A program made the translations under genes and the position numbers. DNA of 64,000 nt from Bursaphelenchus xylophilus (taxonomy: Eukaryota; Nematoda; Chromadorea; Rhabditida; Aphelenchoididae), in NCBI GenBank assembly GCA_904066235.2, contig CAJFCV020000001.1:13263291-13327290 (forward strand), in the 5' to 3' direction. Positions 10,869 to 21,429 of the stretch are shown here, one piece after another; the stretch's first letter is position 1; each line of letters opens with the position of its first letter. The notes under the pieces are model-generated. The model ran no database searches and was not told where the DNA came from. It was given only the letters and a program-made list of their open reading frames with translations.

Positions 10869-13800
10869 ATGTCCCGCCACCAAACCACCGCTTCCAGCGA
10901 CGCCGTCACCAACACGACGAAGACCCCAGTCTCCTCCACCGCTGCCGTCCCGGTGGCTGGAGCTGGGGTAGCCTCCACCACCGATGCTGCCGTCCCGGTG
11001 GTCGGAGAAGGGTCGACGGGTGAGTCCAGTGGGATCTTTTGGGGATTATTTGGGGTTCTTCGGGATTTTTTGGGGTTTTTTGAAGCTTTTAAGATATCAA
11101 AGTCGGATTTATCATCAAAAGTTCCAGAAAAATTCTGGATCTTTTGATGACAAATCCGGCTTTGAATAGTTTAATAGACCTCAACTTACAATTACATGAC
11201 TTACATAAGCTTAGGGACAAAAATATTAAAAAAAAAATATCAATATCATCGCTGACTTGTCTAGTACAAGATAATTTTGAAGTAAAAAACTCAAGAAAAA
11301 AGCTCAAAAAAATTGATTTCGAGCTCAATTTGAGCGAAATCACCTTATATATTATATAATTTGTTATCCGCAAAATAATTTTTGGCTGGTGGGTTACTAC
11401 CGTAAATCCCGCCAAAAATTACAATATAATAAGGCCTAAAGGCCTTGAACAGCAAGATTCAAGAAAAATATTGCACAAAAAGGGGCAATTTGGCTGGTGG
11501 GGGATACTGTAAATCCCGCCAAAAACTATTTTTATACTGTAAAATCCGGCCGAAATTGGCCTTGACATTATGTATACCACTCGATGGATCAATTCCCGCC
11601 CCATTAAAGACCTGGCAGATCGGTAAGTCAAAATTTTGTGCGTTTTACAGTGTTTAGAGGCCTCATGGAGAAGATGTAAGAAGGCAAAATTTTGACCGAA
11701 AGGGTAGATTTGCGGCATTTTTTGAGATGGATTGCTGTATTTTAGACAAAATTTTGAAAAATTCCGGGCCAAAAACACACTCGAATCCATTTTTTCGAAA
11801 AAAAAACAATTTTGGAAAAAAAATCCTTTTCCCTTTTTAACACCCCTTTAGGCAATAAAATAAAGCCAACAGCACTCATTATCTAGCAAAAATTCCGAGC
11901 TTGTTTTTGATATAAGTTCCTCTATACCCAAATTTTGCTTTTTGATCATCAACATCCCAGCCCGCAGCCTCCCAGAATACCCATTATGATTGGGCTGACA
12001 TCCCTCCAAGGCCCATAAATGAAGAAGTCGATCGGTGGCCAGAACTTCAGTCCATTCACTGCTCAGATCCAAGACGACATTCGGAGGGCAAAAATCTGGA
12101 AAATCCGTCAATTTTAGTTAATGTTTTTGAAAAAATTAACTCTAATTTAGAAGCTTCATTCTCTTTCCAAATAACTCCAAAAATTAGCCCTTCCCCAAAG
12201 ATTTTTGACGGATTTTCAAGAAATTTGTCATCCGAATGTCAGAATTGATGTCCAACGTTGAAAATTATGGCCTCAAGCATCCGCATGTACCTCCAGAATC
12301 CCCTCCAAGAGCCAAATCCGGGTCGAAGATGGATCATTTATGTTGATTGTGGCAGTTCCAGCGACTATTCATGATGACATCACCTAAAATATTATTTATT
12401 ATATAATTTACTGTCTTCGTCATAAACTATTGTCATACATCGTAACTTGGATTATTTTTGGAGACAAAAATCCCAATTAAAGACTAAACTATTCTTTTTC
12501 ACGGCCAAAAATAGCCTTACATTGTGTTTTTTCCAATTGCCATCGAACACCGTCTCCAATCTGATTCGTGGACCAGGTAATAATTTTATTTTGCTTTCTG
12601 TTTCAGTTCGTCCATGGAGCTGTTCCAAGATGATTCAAAACGTCGCTCCTTGTCAAAAGTCCATTTCCAATTCCGTTGACGCCCTGAAACTTGAACCATT
12701 ACAATTGGATTATTAATATTCTATCATAAATTCTAATTGTATTAATCATAACAATAAATACTTACGTCATTTTATACTATCCATGTAAATTCACCTTTCT
12801 TGTTACTTTTAACGGGGTTTTCACTGTGAGACACCACCTAATGACACGATGGATCGCCTGTACCTTCTACATTGGACCAATTGAATCACTGGTCTGATTG
12901 CTGAAGAACAACATCTACTGGACCATGTCGACGATCATCACTTAGGTTTAGGGTCGCATTAGACTATTTCCAAGGGGTGGGGAGCTCGTCTCGTCCATGG
13001 ATGGACGTTATTGATGGTGTTCTTGGCAACTGTCCTCGTTTTTCTTGTCAAAACCTTGTTGAAAGACCTCTTGATGTGCTCTGTGATTTTCTCCAGGTGG
13101 ACTTGGCTTCTCGTCGTTCAGGCTCGTCGAATTTTCGGTTGCGTGTCGCGTGGACCTTTCAGAGAATTCCAATCAATCAACAAATACATCTTCAAGATGA
13201 CAAAAAGGGACGCCAAGGCACCTACTTTCGCCATGAGCACTTCAAATCAGCTCCATCTTCAGTTCAACCACGAGTTTCATTAATTCTACCATCCATTAAT
13301 TCCATCTCATCAACATCTTCACCATCAAATTCGTTTTTACATCATGACTCCGTCTCCAATCGGAATTTTCAATTTTCGCCACAAATTTTGGATTAGCAAC
13401 CTTCAGAAATGATTCCTTTGGCCTGGAGATTATTCATGACATCAATATCGTGTTGGGAGTGATCAAAGAACTAATGAATATCTGAAATGAAGCATTTAGA
13501 AGACCGATAGAAGGAAAACAGAAATTTTAGACATTTTCGCCCATTTGACCCCTGCACTCACCTTATTTTAGCTGAAGTTGAACATCAACATACCAATCTG
13601 ACCATTTTCATCTCCATGAATCCAATCCAGCACCCGTTTTCCATGATTTCCACGTCGAAATGGCCCCAAATCATCCGGAAATTGTCCACTCGCGCCTGAA
13701 CTTCACCAATTAATCTTGGTTCGGATCACCACCTTAAATTTGGTTCCATCTCATCTTCTGGAGTCTTTTTGAAGGATCTCCCGTTCCACGTTGTCGTTTG

Positions 13801-15440
13801 ATCCGATCTTCGGGTCATTCAGTGTTCTACGGCTTTCGAGCCGCTGTGCAGTCGCTTTCCTGATCACCACTAAGAAATACGCTTTCTGGTCGCCATCAAC
13901 AAAAAAATCAGCTCGGGTTTCTTGGGGTTAATACGGCTTTCGTCACCGGACTTCAAACTGGATGGTTTTTCGACATTCTTGGAACTCTTTCTGGAGCAAT
14001 GGAAAAATCTTCACGGGATTTTGAGTCAAACATGCCGTTTTCGGTCACCGTGGACTTCAAGATCAAGGATCGTCAACATCAGGATCTCCGCCTAAAACCA
14101 AAAAAAGATTACTTTAGAAACAGGATAAAATTTTTGTCGGGAAAATTGGGGGAATATGACAGAATAGGGACCTTAGTAATAGTTTTAGATTTGTTTTCAT
14201 ACCTTTTCTATTTTTTGACTAATTTTGGTGATTTCAGTGCTTCCCAGCACCGTCGGCCAGGCCTCTGGCCAAAACGCGGCCCGCACCGTTCAGGCCGAGC
14301 ACCCGCCGGCGGTTGCGGGCTCCCCTCTGGGTGCCCATCGCTTCGGCGTCCCAGGGGGTGAGGGAGGACTTAGCATTGCTAGTCCGACCTCAGGCTCGCT
14401 GTTTTCGCGCTCGTCCGAAAACAGCGCCGGGACTTCCACGCTCCATGGAGTCCCGTCAATCGCCTCTTATGAGGAGTTTGAAGCCTATCAGGCAATGATG
14501 GCACAGAACACGCCGGAGCCAGGAGACGAAGAGAAGACCAAGCTGAGGGCGAAGATGGAAGAGTTAATAGAAGAGAATCGACAACTTCTAAGGAAGACCG
14601 ATGAAATGAGGAAGGCGAAGCAGGCCACAGAAGCCTTGTGGCTCTCAGAAATGGAAAGAGCCCACAAGGCCGAAGATGACCTGGAAGAGGCACAAAGGGC
14701 CATAAACGAGTTGAAAACCAGCAACTACCGGGCTGGAAGGAAGCTCGAAGAAGCCATAAGGGCCAAAGATGAGGCAATGGCCGAATTGGAGAAGGAAAAA
14801 GAAGAAAAAAGACGTCTCAAAACACGTCTCAGCGAGATCCTTCGTCATGCCGAAGCCGATGCCCGGCCACCAAGAAGCGACCGCTCGCGTAGTCCCGTGA
14901 CACGAACGACGCGATCGCCGACCACTGACGTCCAGCCTCCAGCGGAAGTCGCCTCACTTAAAGAAGAAGTCGTGTCGCCCCCTGTCCAGGATCAGGTCAT
15001 GGAAGGCCATGGACCACAACATGAAGCCCCGGGGCCCCTGCGAAGGATGCCCAAATGCAGGAGGCGGTGTTGTTACCAACCGCCGCCTCCTGCGCCCCAA
15101 GTTGTCCCCCGGCCTCCCCGAAGATCAAGGGAAGTCGAAAAGCTCGGGCCAGTTATCGAGCCCGTTGCAGAACGGCCAAGGAGAAGCCGTCAGCCCCCGG
15201 CGCGACTTGTCGTCAACATGGCACGCCGTAGCTATGCGGCGATACGGAGCTCTATCATGCCTCGTAAGTTTATTGGCTCTTGTTTTTTTCGTTTTAAGCC
15301 AAACCCCTCTAGAAATAAACCAAACTCAGGTGTTTTTTTGAAGAAAAAACACATTATCCATGTATAATCCTCAATAATATCTTTTTTCAGGCAGAAGAAC
15401 GCATGCTCCGCCTAATGATGCACCTTGGTTCCTTGGATAA
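10869..15440 (+). CDS. Disordered, coiled-coil and SR/proline-rich protein, family not recognised
   Basis: Exons 10869-11019, 14238-15263 and 15391-15440 join in phase 1 at both junctions, for 408 codons plus stop. Residues ~1-50 are Ser/Thr/Ala/Val-rich with two AAVPV repeats. Residues ~50-125 are low-complexity. Residues ~145-250 form a long charged coiled coil (KLRAKMEELIEENRQLLRK, EKEKEEKRRLKTRLSEILRH). Then comes an RS-type stretch (PPRSDRSRSPVTRTTRSP) and a proline/arginine-rich tail. No catalytic motif is visible. The exons are clearly more GC-rich than the surroundings. The 3' end is ambiguous: in phase 0 the last exon reads AEERMLRLMMHLGSLDKVEP and on to a TGA at 15508-15510, which looks more protein-like than the phase-1 reading. 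A one-base frameshift or an alternative donor could be involved. A retroelement Gag-like origin is possible but has no direct support. Confidence 0.6.
11096..11167. repeat. Short hairpin in the first intron of the coiled-coil gene
   Basis: ATCAAAGTCGGATTTATCAT and CAAAAGTTCCAGAA pair with TTCTGGATCTTTTGATGA and CAAATCCGGCTTTGAAT, with three unpaired bases at the tip. It lies about 75 bases after the donor at 11020. Confidence 0.75.
11382..11528. repeat. Direct repeat of about 40 bp
   Basis: GGCTGGTGGGTTACTACCG, then TAAATCCCGCCAAAAA at 11383, recurs as GGCTGGTGGGGGATACTG, then TAAATCCCGCCAAAAA at 11492. A third partial echo (CTGTAAAATCCGGCC) follows near 11536. Intronic, function unknown. 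Confidence 0.7.
11869..12102 (-). pseudogene. Unrecognised minus-strand exon-like ORF within the intron
   Basis: After a TTTTCCAG acceptor (minus strand, near 12103) a frame runs for about 78 codons to a TAA. It includes VVLDLSSEWTEVLATDRLLH and LWALEGCQPNHNGYSG. Codon use looks coding-like. Upstream on the same strand, near 12280-12390, another acceptor-led block gives IWLLEGILEVHADA but is interrupted by stops. This may be a decayed gene fragment lying antisense inside the intron of the coiled-coil gene. No family recognised. Confidence 0.25.
12112..14237 (+). other. Rest of the 3.2-kb first intron of the coiled-coil gene
   Basis: There are no strongly supported genes. One block at about 12530-12716 has a donor (CCAG then GTAATA near 12575) and acceptor (CTGTTTCAG at 12606) flanking a frame that ends in TAA at 12716, followed by AATAAATA near 12755. 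It could be a small spliced ORF or a decayed one. The interval 12800-14000 has about average GC and many TC-rich words, but no frame stays open with splice support. Confidence 0.35.
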
Positions 15441-15993
15441 GGTGGAGCCAAAGATCAAAGGCCAGCTCAGACCGGAGTGGAGAAGTGGATACGGCACCCT
15501 TGCCCCCTGAATCAGCCCGGGGGGCATCTGGAATAAAAAAAGGGTGCCCCATCCACTTTTTATGGTCAATATTGGTGATTTTGGACTAAAATAAGGTAAG
15601 TTATCGTGTTGAATTTATGTTTGCCTTTTTTTCAGAATTCCCTAAAAAGGATGAACTGGGAAAGGTGGAGCACCCTAGCCCCCCGAATCAGCCCGGGGGG
15701 CCGCTGGAATTTCATGGGTGCTCACCTTTTTTCCGGTGACTGGCGCGTCGAACCGGAGCACCCGGGCCCTCCGCTTCATGCGGGGGGCCCTCTGGATAAC
15801 TTTACGGGTGCTCGGCTAGACCAATAAGGTAAGATTTCCTTCTGTTTTCCGGAAATTTTTTACTTTTTTTTGGGCTAAAGTAATATAATTTTCCCACTTT
15901 CAGTTCAAGGCCAGTCCAGACCGAAGTGGACCTGGAACCCTCGCCCCCTGAATTAGTCTGGGGGGCCTCAGTGAACCAATCAATGAAATTGAG
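15391..15993 (+). ncRNA. Three spliced exons carrying four copies of a nested GC-rich hairpin
   Basis: Exon-like blocks 15391-15595, 15636-15828 and 15904-15993 are bounded by good acceptors and GTAAG donors. Hairpin copies: 15485-15556, 15661-15729, 15753-15815 and a weaker one at 15943-15966. The inner stem is GCCCCCTG or GCCCCCCG, then an 7-8 base loop (AATCAGCC or similar), then CGGGGGGC. In copy 3 it is GGGCCCTCCG with CGGGGGGCCC. Outer stems are GGCACCCTT/AAGGGTGCC in copy 1, AAAGGTGGAGCACCC/GGGTGCTCACCTTT in copy 2 and CCGGAGCACCCG/CGGGTGCTCGG in copy 3. Most of this follows the stop codon of the coiled-coil gene, so it may be its spliced 3' UTR; an independent structured RNA is the alternative. 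Confidence 0.6.
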
Positions 15994-17462
15994 GTAAGCA
16001 AGATTTATATTCGTCTCCTGCGAAGTTTAGGAGTCATGCTTAGGAATTTCGGGATAATCAACTGCACGCCGGAAAGATATATCCATCTAACACAACGTTA
16101 CACAACATATTAACGTTGTATAACGTATGTTATGTCGCAATAGTTCCATGTCCCAACGAGATGGCGCAAAAATCGAAACGTTTTTCAATAAGTTGTTACC
16201 TAAATTAATATAAAAGTATCCTGGAGGCAGAAGGGCAACAATTTATGAACTGATGCCGTCGAGAATGCTAAAATACGCTCAGAAAGTGGCTTCTAACCCG
16301 AATAGATGTATTATGAACTCCAAATGTGATAAATATGGCCAAAATAAGTCAAATCCCTTAAAAATTTAGCTAAAACCGAGATTTTTGGAGCTTAGTAGAG
16401 CAAAAATTTGCACTGACCTGCAGAAAGGTCTCATAAACAAATCTGACTAAGCATTTTCCCCAAATTTGGACTAAAATGCCGTTTCCGAGTCGATTCTTCA
16501 CCACATGGTCGATACCTAAATTTCGAAAGAACGAAAAAACATAAAAACACTTATATCGTATATCCAAGAGATGCCTTTTATCACCTAAAGTAACCAATTC
16601 TCCAACTTCAGAGGCCATTCTCTTACTTTTACACCTTCTGCAAAACGGTTCACGCTCGTTTCTGCAAATTTATTTTGCATCTGTCCGCAAAGTTTTCCTT
16701 GATGCAGAATGCCAACCATTTCTATCAACTAAAAAAGTTCGTTTCGGGGTGCAGCTGATGTTTTTTCTTGACATCAAGACTGTTCTAAAAATGCGATAAC
16801 TTCGATCCCGCTTTGTATTCCTTCGTTTTTTTGCGTTTTTTCTTGTTCTGACATAACATTATCTCTTCTTTTTCAGACTCTTACACACGAGCTCAATTGT
16901 CTGCCGGATCGAAACTACTGAGGAGTCCGAGCGGGTATTCATGGTCGAAGCATTGAAAATGAAGTAAGCTTATGTTTCTTTTGTTTTTTGTTTGCGGTTT
17001 AGATCAATATTTGGCAGAATTTTGGATCTGGTTTAGGGAGGGAATGGTCAGACTTGATTTTTATACCTATTTTTGAATCAGATTTCTTTGTCAGAAAAAT
17101 CTGTGTCTATTGTTTACAGGGAGTCGAATATTTTCACAAAAAACAATCTTTTCCCACTGAAATTCGCGAAGACATAGAGGAAAACACGTTTTTTGTCTGG
17201 CCGCTTTCCTCGTTTCCCGTTCTCTCCCGCCGGAAAGATTGTGTAATACAATACAAAGTAAAAGCTAAAATTTTCAGGGACGGATTTGGGGATTATCTAA
17301 AGAATATGTGCTAAATTTGGGAAAAGTTGAAGGAATTTTTTTTGGGTTTAGTAGGGGTCAAGTATAAGGTTGAAAGTCTATTTTTTTGATATTTTTTGGC
17401 TGAACTCTGAGGTTTTCTCGTGTCTAGATGGTGTGTCAGAGAGTGTAATCGAATAATTTCAG
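15994..17462. other. Gene-poor stretch with isolated exon-like blocks
   Basis: On the plus strand 16877-16963 has a TTTTTCAG acceptor and a GTAAGC donor; one of its frames reads IETTEESERVFMVEALKM. On the minus strand 16611-16410 could give MASEVGELVTLG, then, across a phase-1 intron, IDHVVKNRLGNGILVQIWGK, ending at a GTCAGT donor near 16420 with a stop soon after the next acceptor. Neither is recognised and both may be decayed. The remainder is AT-rich with no visible feature. Confidence 0.3.
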
Positions 17463-18067
17463 CAATGGCTACTTGAATTCGACGGATTTGGCCACCTTTT
17501 TATATTACAATTGAGTCGATCGAGACCTTCACGAATGGACATGAAGCTGTCAAACTGACCCCGAACATGACTGATGATCATATTTTGGCCCTAATCTGCT
17601 CTTCCTCGGGATTCACACAAATTCAGGTGATTTTTTTGGATTTTTCAAAAATTTTTTGGAAGTGATATTGATTTAGATGATTTTTTTTATTTTTTTTTGT
17701 GATTTTGACGTTATTTGTTGGAATTTCAGTGTCGCGAAACCGAAATGACCGACCTGGACCTGCTCATGTCGGGATGCGTGCGTCCCCTGAGAGGCGGTGG
17801 ACTGGCCGCCGTCCAATGCCTCGAATTCTCGAAATGCATCAACCGTCGCATCTGGAACTTCAACAGCCCGTTGCGCCAGGTGGTCGACGTGTAACTGCAG
17901 AAGGACGTAGTGGTCCGAAAAATCGAAGCCAAACGAACGGCTTCCTGGACCTCCTGGATTACGACCAGAAGGAGCTGGGCGCACAGTTCAATTGTGACGG
18001 ACGGATCATGTACGACTGCTTGAGGTACATCTCGTCCTTGGATGTGGAAGAAACCATCAATCACCCC
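17463..18067 (+). pseudogene. Relic of a Brr2/ASCC3-type helicase Sec63 domain
   Basis: Two exon-like blocks, 17463-17626 and 17730-18067, join in phase 0 across a GTGATT...TTTCAG intron. The reading contains ESIETFTNGHEAVKLTP, DDHILALICSSSGFTQIQ, then LEFSKCINRRIWNFNSPLRQ, VVVRKIEAKR and GFLDLLDYDQKELG. Spacing and residues follow the Sec63 region of Brr2/SNRNP200 (a CKMIDKRMW, CPLRQF, EVVKKIEKK, then YDLNHNEIG series). In the living family this domain packs on the helicase core in the spliceosome (Brr2) or in the ASCC complex. Here the frame breaks near 17513, at a TAA at 17892-17894, and again near 17935, and no helicase core is present. I infer a pseudogene fragment; sequencing error could explain at most some of the breaks. 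Confidence 0.7.
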
Positions 18068-18099
18068 GTAGGTTTTGAAGTGGAATTTTGGACAGGTCA

Positions 18100-18560
18100 A
18101 TTTGCCTGGAACTTTTGGGAAAAATAGGGGTTTTGGGATATGTTGGGGGTTTTTTGATCAAGATGGATTGGGCAATGTGGAGAATTTTTTGGGCAAGGAG
18201 AGAGTTTTTTTGAGCAAAATGGTTGTTTTGTTTTTGGGCAAGATAGATTTTTTGGGCAAGGTGGATTTTTTTTGGCAAGGTAAGATTTTTTGATCAAAAT
18301 TAGGATTTTTTTGGGCAGCATGGGAATTTTGGGCAAGATAGGGAATTTTGGGCAAGATGGAAAATTTTTGGGCAAGCTGGAATGTGTCGGGGAAAGTTGA
18401 TTTTTTGAGCGAAATGGGAATTTTCGGGCAGAATGGGAATTTTGGGCAAGATGAGAACTTTTCAGCGGATTTAAATTTTTTGTTCGAAATGGATTTTTTT
18501 ACTAGATGTAAATTTTTGGGCATTTTTTTTGCAAATTTGGATTTTTTGTACTGGTTGACA
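18100..18560. repeat. Degenerate minisatellite of GGGCAAG(A)TGGRAATTTT type
   Basis: About twenty imperfect units of roughly 17-25 bp (for example TTTTGGGCAAGATGGGAA) follow the donor of the helicase relic. T-run length and the GGGCAAG core vary. Open frames through it on the minus strand (repeated PKNLSCPK-like peptides) come from the repeat. Confidence 0.8.
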
Positions 18561-18769
18561 TTTTTCGGACAACTTCCTAATTTTGATTTCTATGGGTTAT
18601 CGAGTTACAGGTCCCATTGAAGTACTTTCCTCATCATATAAAATTACACAAACATATGTAATACATGTGTTTTACGTTGTTTTCAATTAATTTTTTTATT
18701 TTTCAGAGATGCTCTCTCTCGTCATTACCCACTACCGACGGTGTAAAAGAAAGAAGCAAATATGTAAAA

Positions 18770-18985
18770 AAAAACAAAAAATGAAAAAGGCCTAAAAAAA
18801 GAGCCAAAAAAATTTAAAAGGCCAAAAAAAAAGAGCCAAAAAAGATTGAAAAGGCCAAAAAAAAATAAAAAAAGGCAAAAAAAAATAATATATTTTTTGA
18901 GAAAATAAGATAAAAGCCAAAAAAATTAAAAAAAGTTAAAAAAAAAAATGAAAAAATAAATAAAAAAAAATTTTTAAATTTACCC
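18770..18985. repeat. A-rich low-complexity tract 1
   Basis: The plus strand is almost only A with interspersed G and T, with recurring AAAAAGGCCAAAAAAAAAG units. Two similar tracts follow at 19425-19590 and 20693-20835, each after an exon-like block on the plus strand. Confidence 0.85.
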
Positions 18986-19048
18986 CTCATCGTATATGAT
19001 TTGTCACTATTTTTTATTCGCATGTATAATTTATCACCATTTTTTATT

Positions 19049-20230
19049 CGTATATGATTTATCACCATTTTTTAACTACGTAAGTTATCGTTTTATACCT
19101 TTTTTAGCGTATTTTTTTAATCTCAAATTATGTGATCTATATTTGCAGAAAATCATCCCGGAAAGCAATGGATCCTTGGAAAACAACGCAAATTCAACAG
19201 CATCACTCCCAACTTCGGCCCAGGACGGCACCATGGCCGAGACTCAAACCAACGACAGAAACATCATGGAATGTAAGTTTTGATGGCTTTTTTTGGTAGT
19301 TGAGGAAATATTAGGGAATTCTTCTTGAGATTGTTGTTACTTGTTTTTTTGGTTGTTTTTCTATTTAATGTTTTTTTATTTTCAGATATTCGGTCCAATT
19401 TCTTTGCTGCTATTCGGATGTAAAATAAAAAAAAAGAAAAAAATAAGAAAAAAAATAAAAAAAAGTAAAAAAATAGAAAAAAATAGAAAAAAGAATAAAA
19501 AAAGAAAAAAAATAGAAAGAAATTAAAAAAATATAAAAAAGAAAAAAAAAAAAATAATAAAAAAAAGAAAAATATAAAAAATAATTTTTTCCTTATCCTT
19601 TTCTTGTAAAATTTGATTCGCCTTTGTTTACGACCCATCTCTCAAACCAGTGGATGTTTGGAGCACATTTCCCGACTGCTACTTTCTATGCCTCAACTTC
19701 GGCCCAGGACGGCACCATATGGCCGATATTCAAACCAACGTCAGAAACAACATGGAATGTAAGTTTTGATGGCTTTTTTTGGTAGTTGAGGAAATATTAG
19801 GGAATTCTTCTTGAGATTGTTGTCAATTGTTCTTTTGGTGGTTCTTCAATTGATAATTCTATTTTCAGATATTGCTCCAAGATTTCACTGCCGTACCCCT
19901 AATGTAAATTTTCCTCTCATCGTATATGATTTATCACCATTTTTTAACTACGTAAGTTATCGTTTTATACCATTTTAGCGTATTTTTTAAATCTCAAATT
20001 ATGTGATCAATATTTGCAGAAAATCATCCCGGAAAGCAATGGATCCTTGGAAAACAACGCAAATTCAACAGCATCACTCCCAACTTCGGCCCAGGACGGC
20101 ACCATGGCCGAGACTCAAACCAACGACAGAAACATCATGGAATGTAAGTTTTGATGGCTTTTTTTGGTAGTTGAGGAAATATTAGGGAATTCTTCTTGAG
20201 ATTGTTGTTGCTTGTTTTTTTGGTTGTTTT
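19049..20230 (+). repeat. Tandemly duplicated exon-plus-intron module, ~871-bp offset
   Basis: Exon-like blocks 19149-19272 and 20020-20143 are both 124 nt and appear identical. They have the same TTTGCAG acceptor, the same GTAAGTTTTGATGG donor side, and a shared flanking intron (TTTTTTGGTAGTTGAGGAAA). Their frame reads KIIPESNGSLENNANSTA and QDGTMAETQTNDRNIME. A third, partly deleted copy ends at 19758, and a fourth echo of the intron part is at about 20577. Each is followed by an exon with a related start (copy B gives YIAPRFHC, copy C gives CLAPRFYC; copy A differs and stops early). The module was probably coding once; its present status is unclear. Confidence 0.65.
19425..19590. repeat. 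A-rich low-complexity tract 2
   Basis: Runs of A broken by single G or T follow the exon-like block after copy A of the duplicated module. The Phe/Tyr-rich minus-strand open frame here comes from this composition. Confidence 0.85.
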
Positions 20231-20439
20231 TCAATATGAATTGTTCGGATTGTTGTCACTTTTTTTGTGGTTCTTCAATTGATTATTTTATTTTCAGGTC
20301 TTGCTCCAAGATTTTACTGCGTACCCCAAATGTTTACCGCCCATTTTTTGCTATGTAAGTTGTTGTTTCACCCTTGATTTTAGCCTGGTTTGCTTGGTTT
20401 TTTCCCAAACTATGGTATATATTTTCAGGAACCTAAAAA

Positions 20440-20938
20440 TCGTCTTCACTCTCGCCACACCCCGTTCCATTTGCAACACCCATCCTCCCCTCCCACTCGC
20501 ACCGCACCCCTCCTCCGTTCCACTCCCACCTCACTCCTCCCCCATCACACTCTCTTCAGAATGTAAGTTTCGTGGTTTATTGGTAGTTGAGGAAATTACA
20601 GAGGGCTTGAGATTATTGTCAATTTTTTTGAGGATCCTTCAATTTATTCTTTTAATTTGCAGATATCTCCTAGCCCCATGCAACGGATACCTTTAAAAAA
20701 GAAAAAATTCGTAAAAAAAAATAAAAAAAAAATGAAAAAAAAAGAAAAAAAATAAAAAAAGAAGAAAATAAAAAAAAAAAAAAAATAAAAAAAGAAAAAA
20801 AAGTAAAAAAAAAGAATAAAAAAAACAGAAAAAAGAAGAGCCACATCACTTCCTCTCCCACCCACCACCCTCCTTCCCTCTCCCTCTCCCACTCCCTCCC
20901 CTTCACCCAATCATCAAAGCCTGCTTTGGTGATTAAAG
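20440..20938 (+). other. Pyrimidine-rich blocks around A-rich tract 3
   Basis: 20452-20562 is strongly C/T-rich (CCCATCCTCCCCTCCCACTC and similar) and ends in CTCTTCAG, an acceptor, quickly followed by GTAAG. The A-rich tract 20693-20835 comes next, then a second C/T block at 20846-20905. It ends with a 12-bp stem, AATCATCAAAGC (20909-20920) with GCTTTGGTGATT (20923-20934), just before a GTAAGT donor at 20938. No protein is supported. Confidence 0.5.
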
Positions 20939-21429
20939 TAAGTTGTTTTTTTACCAATCATAGGCCTTTATTCTTGTTTTAAGTGCAGATACTGCCAATT
21001 CTATTTTTAATATTATCTATTTTCATGGAAACCATCAAGAATCCGTTCCTTGGAGCCCTGGAGAAGTTGGAGAAATCAATGGTGTCCTGAAGGTCTGCAG
21101 AAGATAAGAAAGGTATGTTAATTGGGAGTGATCAATTCAGGAATCGGGCATTAGAAGGGGACACTAGGAACATTCTAAGTGAAAAAGCGTTTAGCTGTGT
21201 AAAAGCCAGTCATTACGACATATTCTTTGGATGGTTACGGTAGAGACGAGGGTTTTTCTAAACTCTGATTTTTACGGGTATAAACGGGTTAGACCTGGGT
21301 TTAAAAGCTTGCAAGTTCTAGATAGGTGCTGTTTTGTTTTGTGATTGATTATTTTGGGATACGCATTTGTCTTCGTGGAAGGATGTTAGAAACTTATGTT
21401 TCTTGTGATTTTTCGGAAGAATTTCACAC
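20939..21429 (+). other. Short exon-like block and unremarkable sequence
   Basis: Between an acceptor-like GTGCAG near 20988 and a GTATGT donor near 21114 lies a block with a mini-ORF starting METIKNPFLGALEKLEKSMV and stopping at once. The rest shows nothing. Confidence 0.3.

Noticed and set aside
12977..13396. 139-codon plus-strand ORF
   Set aside because: No splice or start support, mixed composition with no recognisable motif, and an overlapping frame of similar length (13011-13283); probably chance within the intron.
14379..14848. Minus-strand ORFs opposite the coiled-coil exon
   Set aside because: They are antisense shadows of the coiled-coil codons; the plus-strand frame has the splice sites and the heptad pattern.
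18057..18523. Minus-strand ORFs with repeated PKN/CPK peptides
   Set aside because: They are translations of the degenerate GGGCAAG minisatellite after the helicase relic.
19264..20957. Phe/Tyr-rich minus-strand ORFs resembling membrane proteins
   Set aside because: They are translations of A-rich low-complexity tracts (poly-F, poly-Y and poly-I); the hydrophobicity is compositional.
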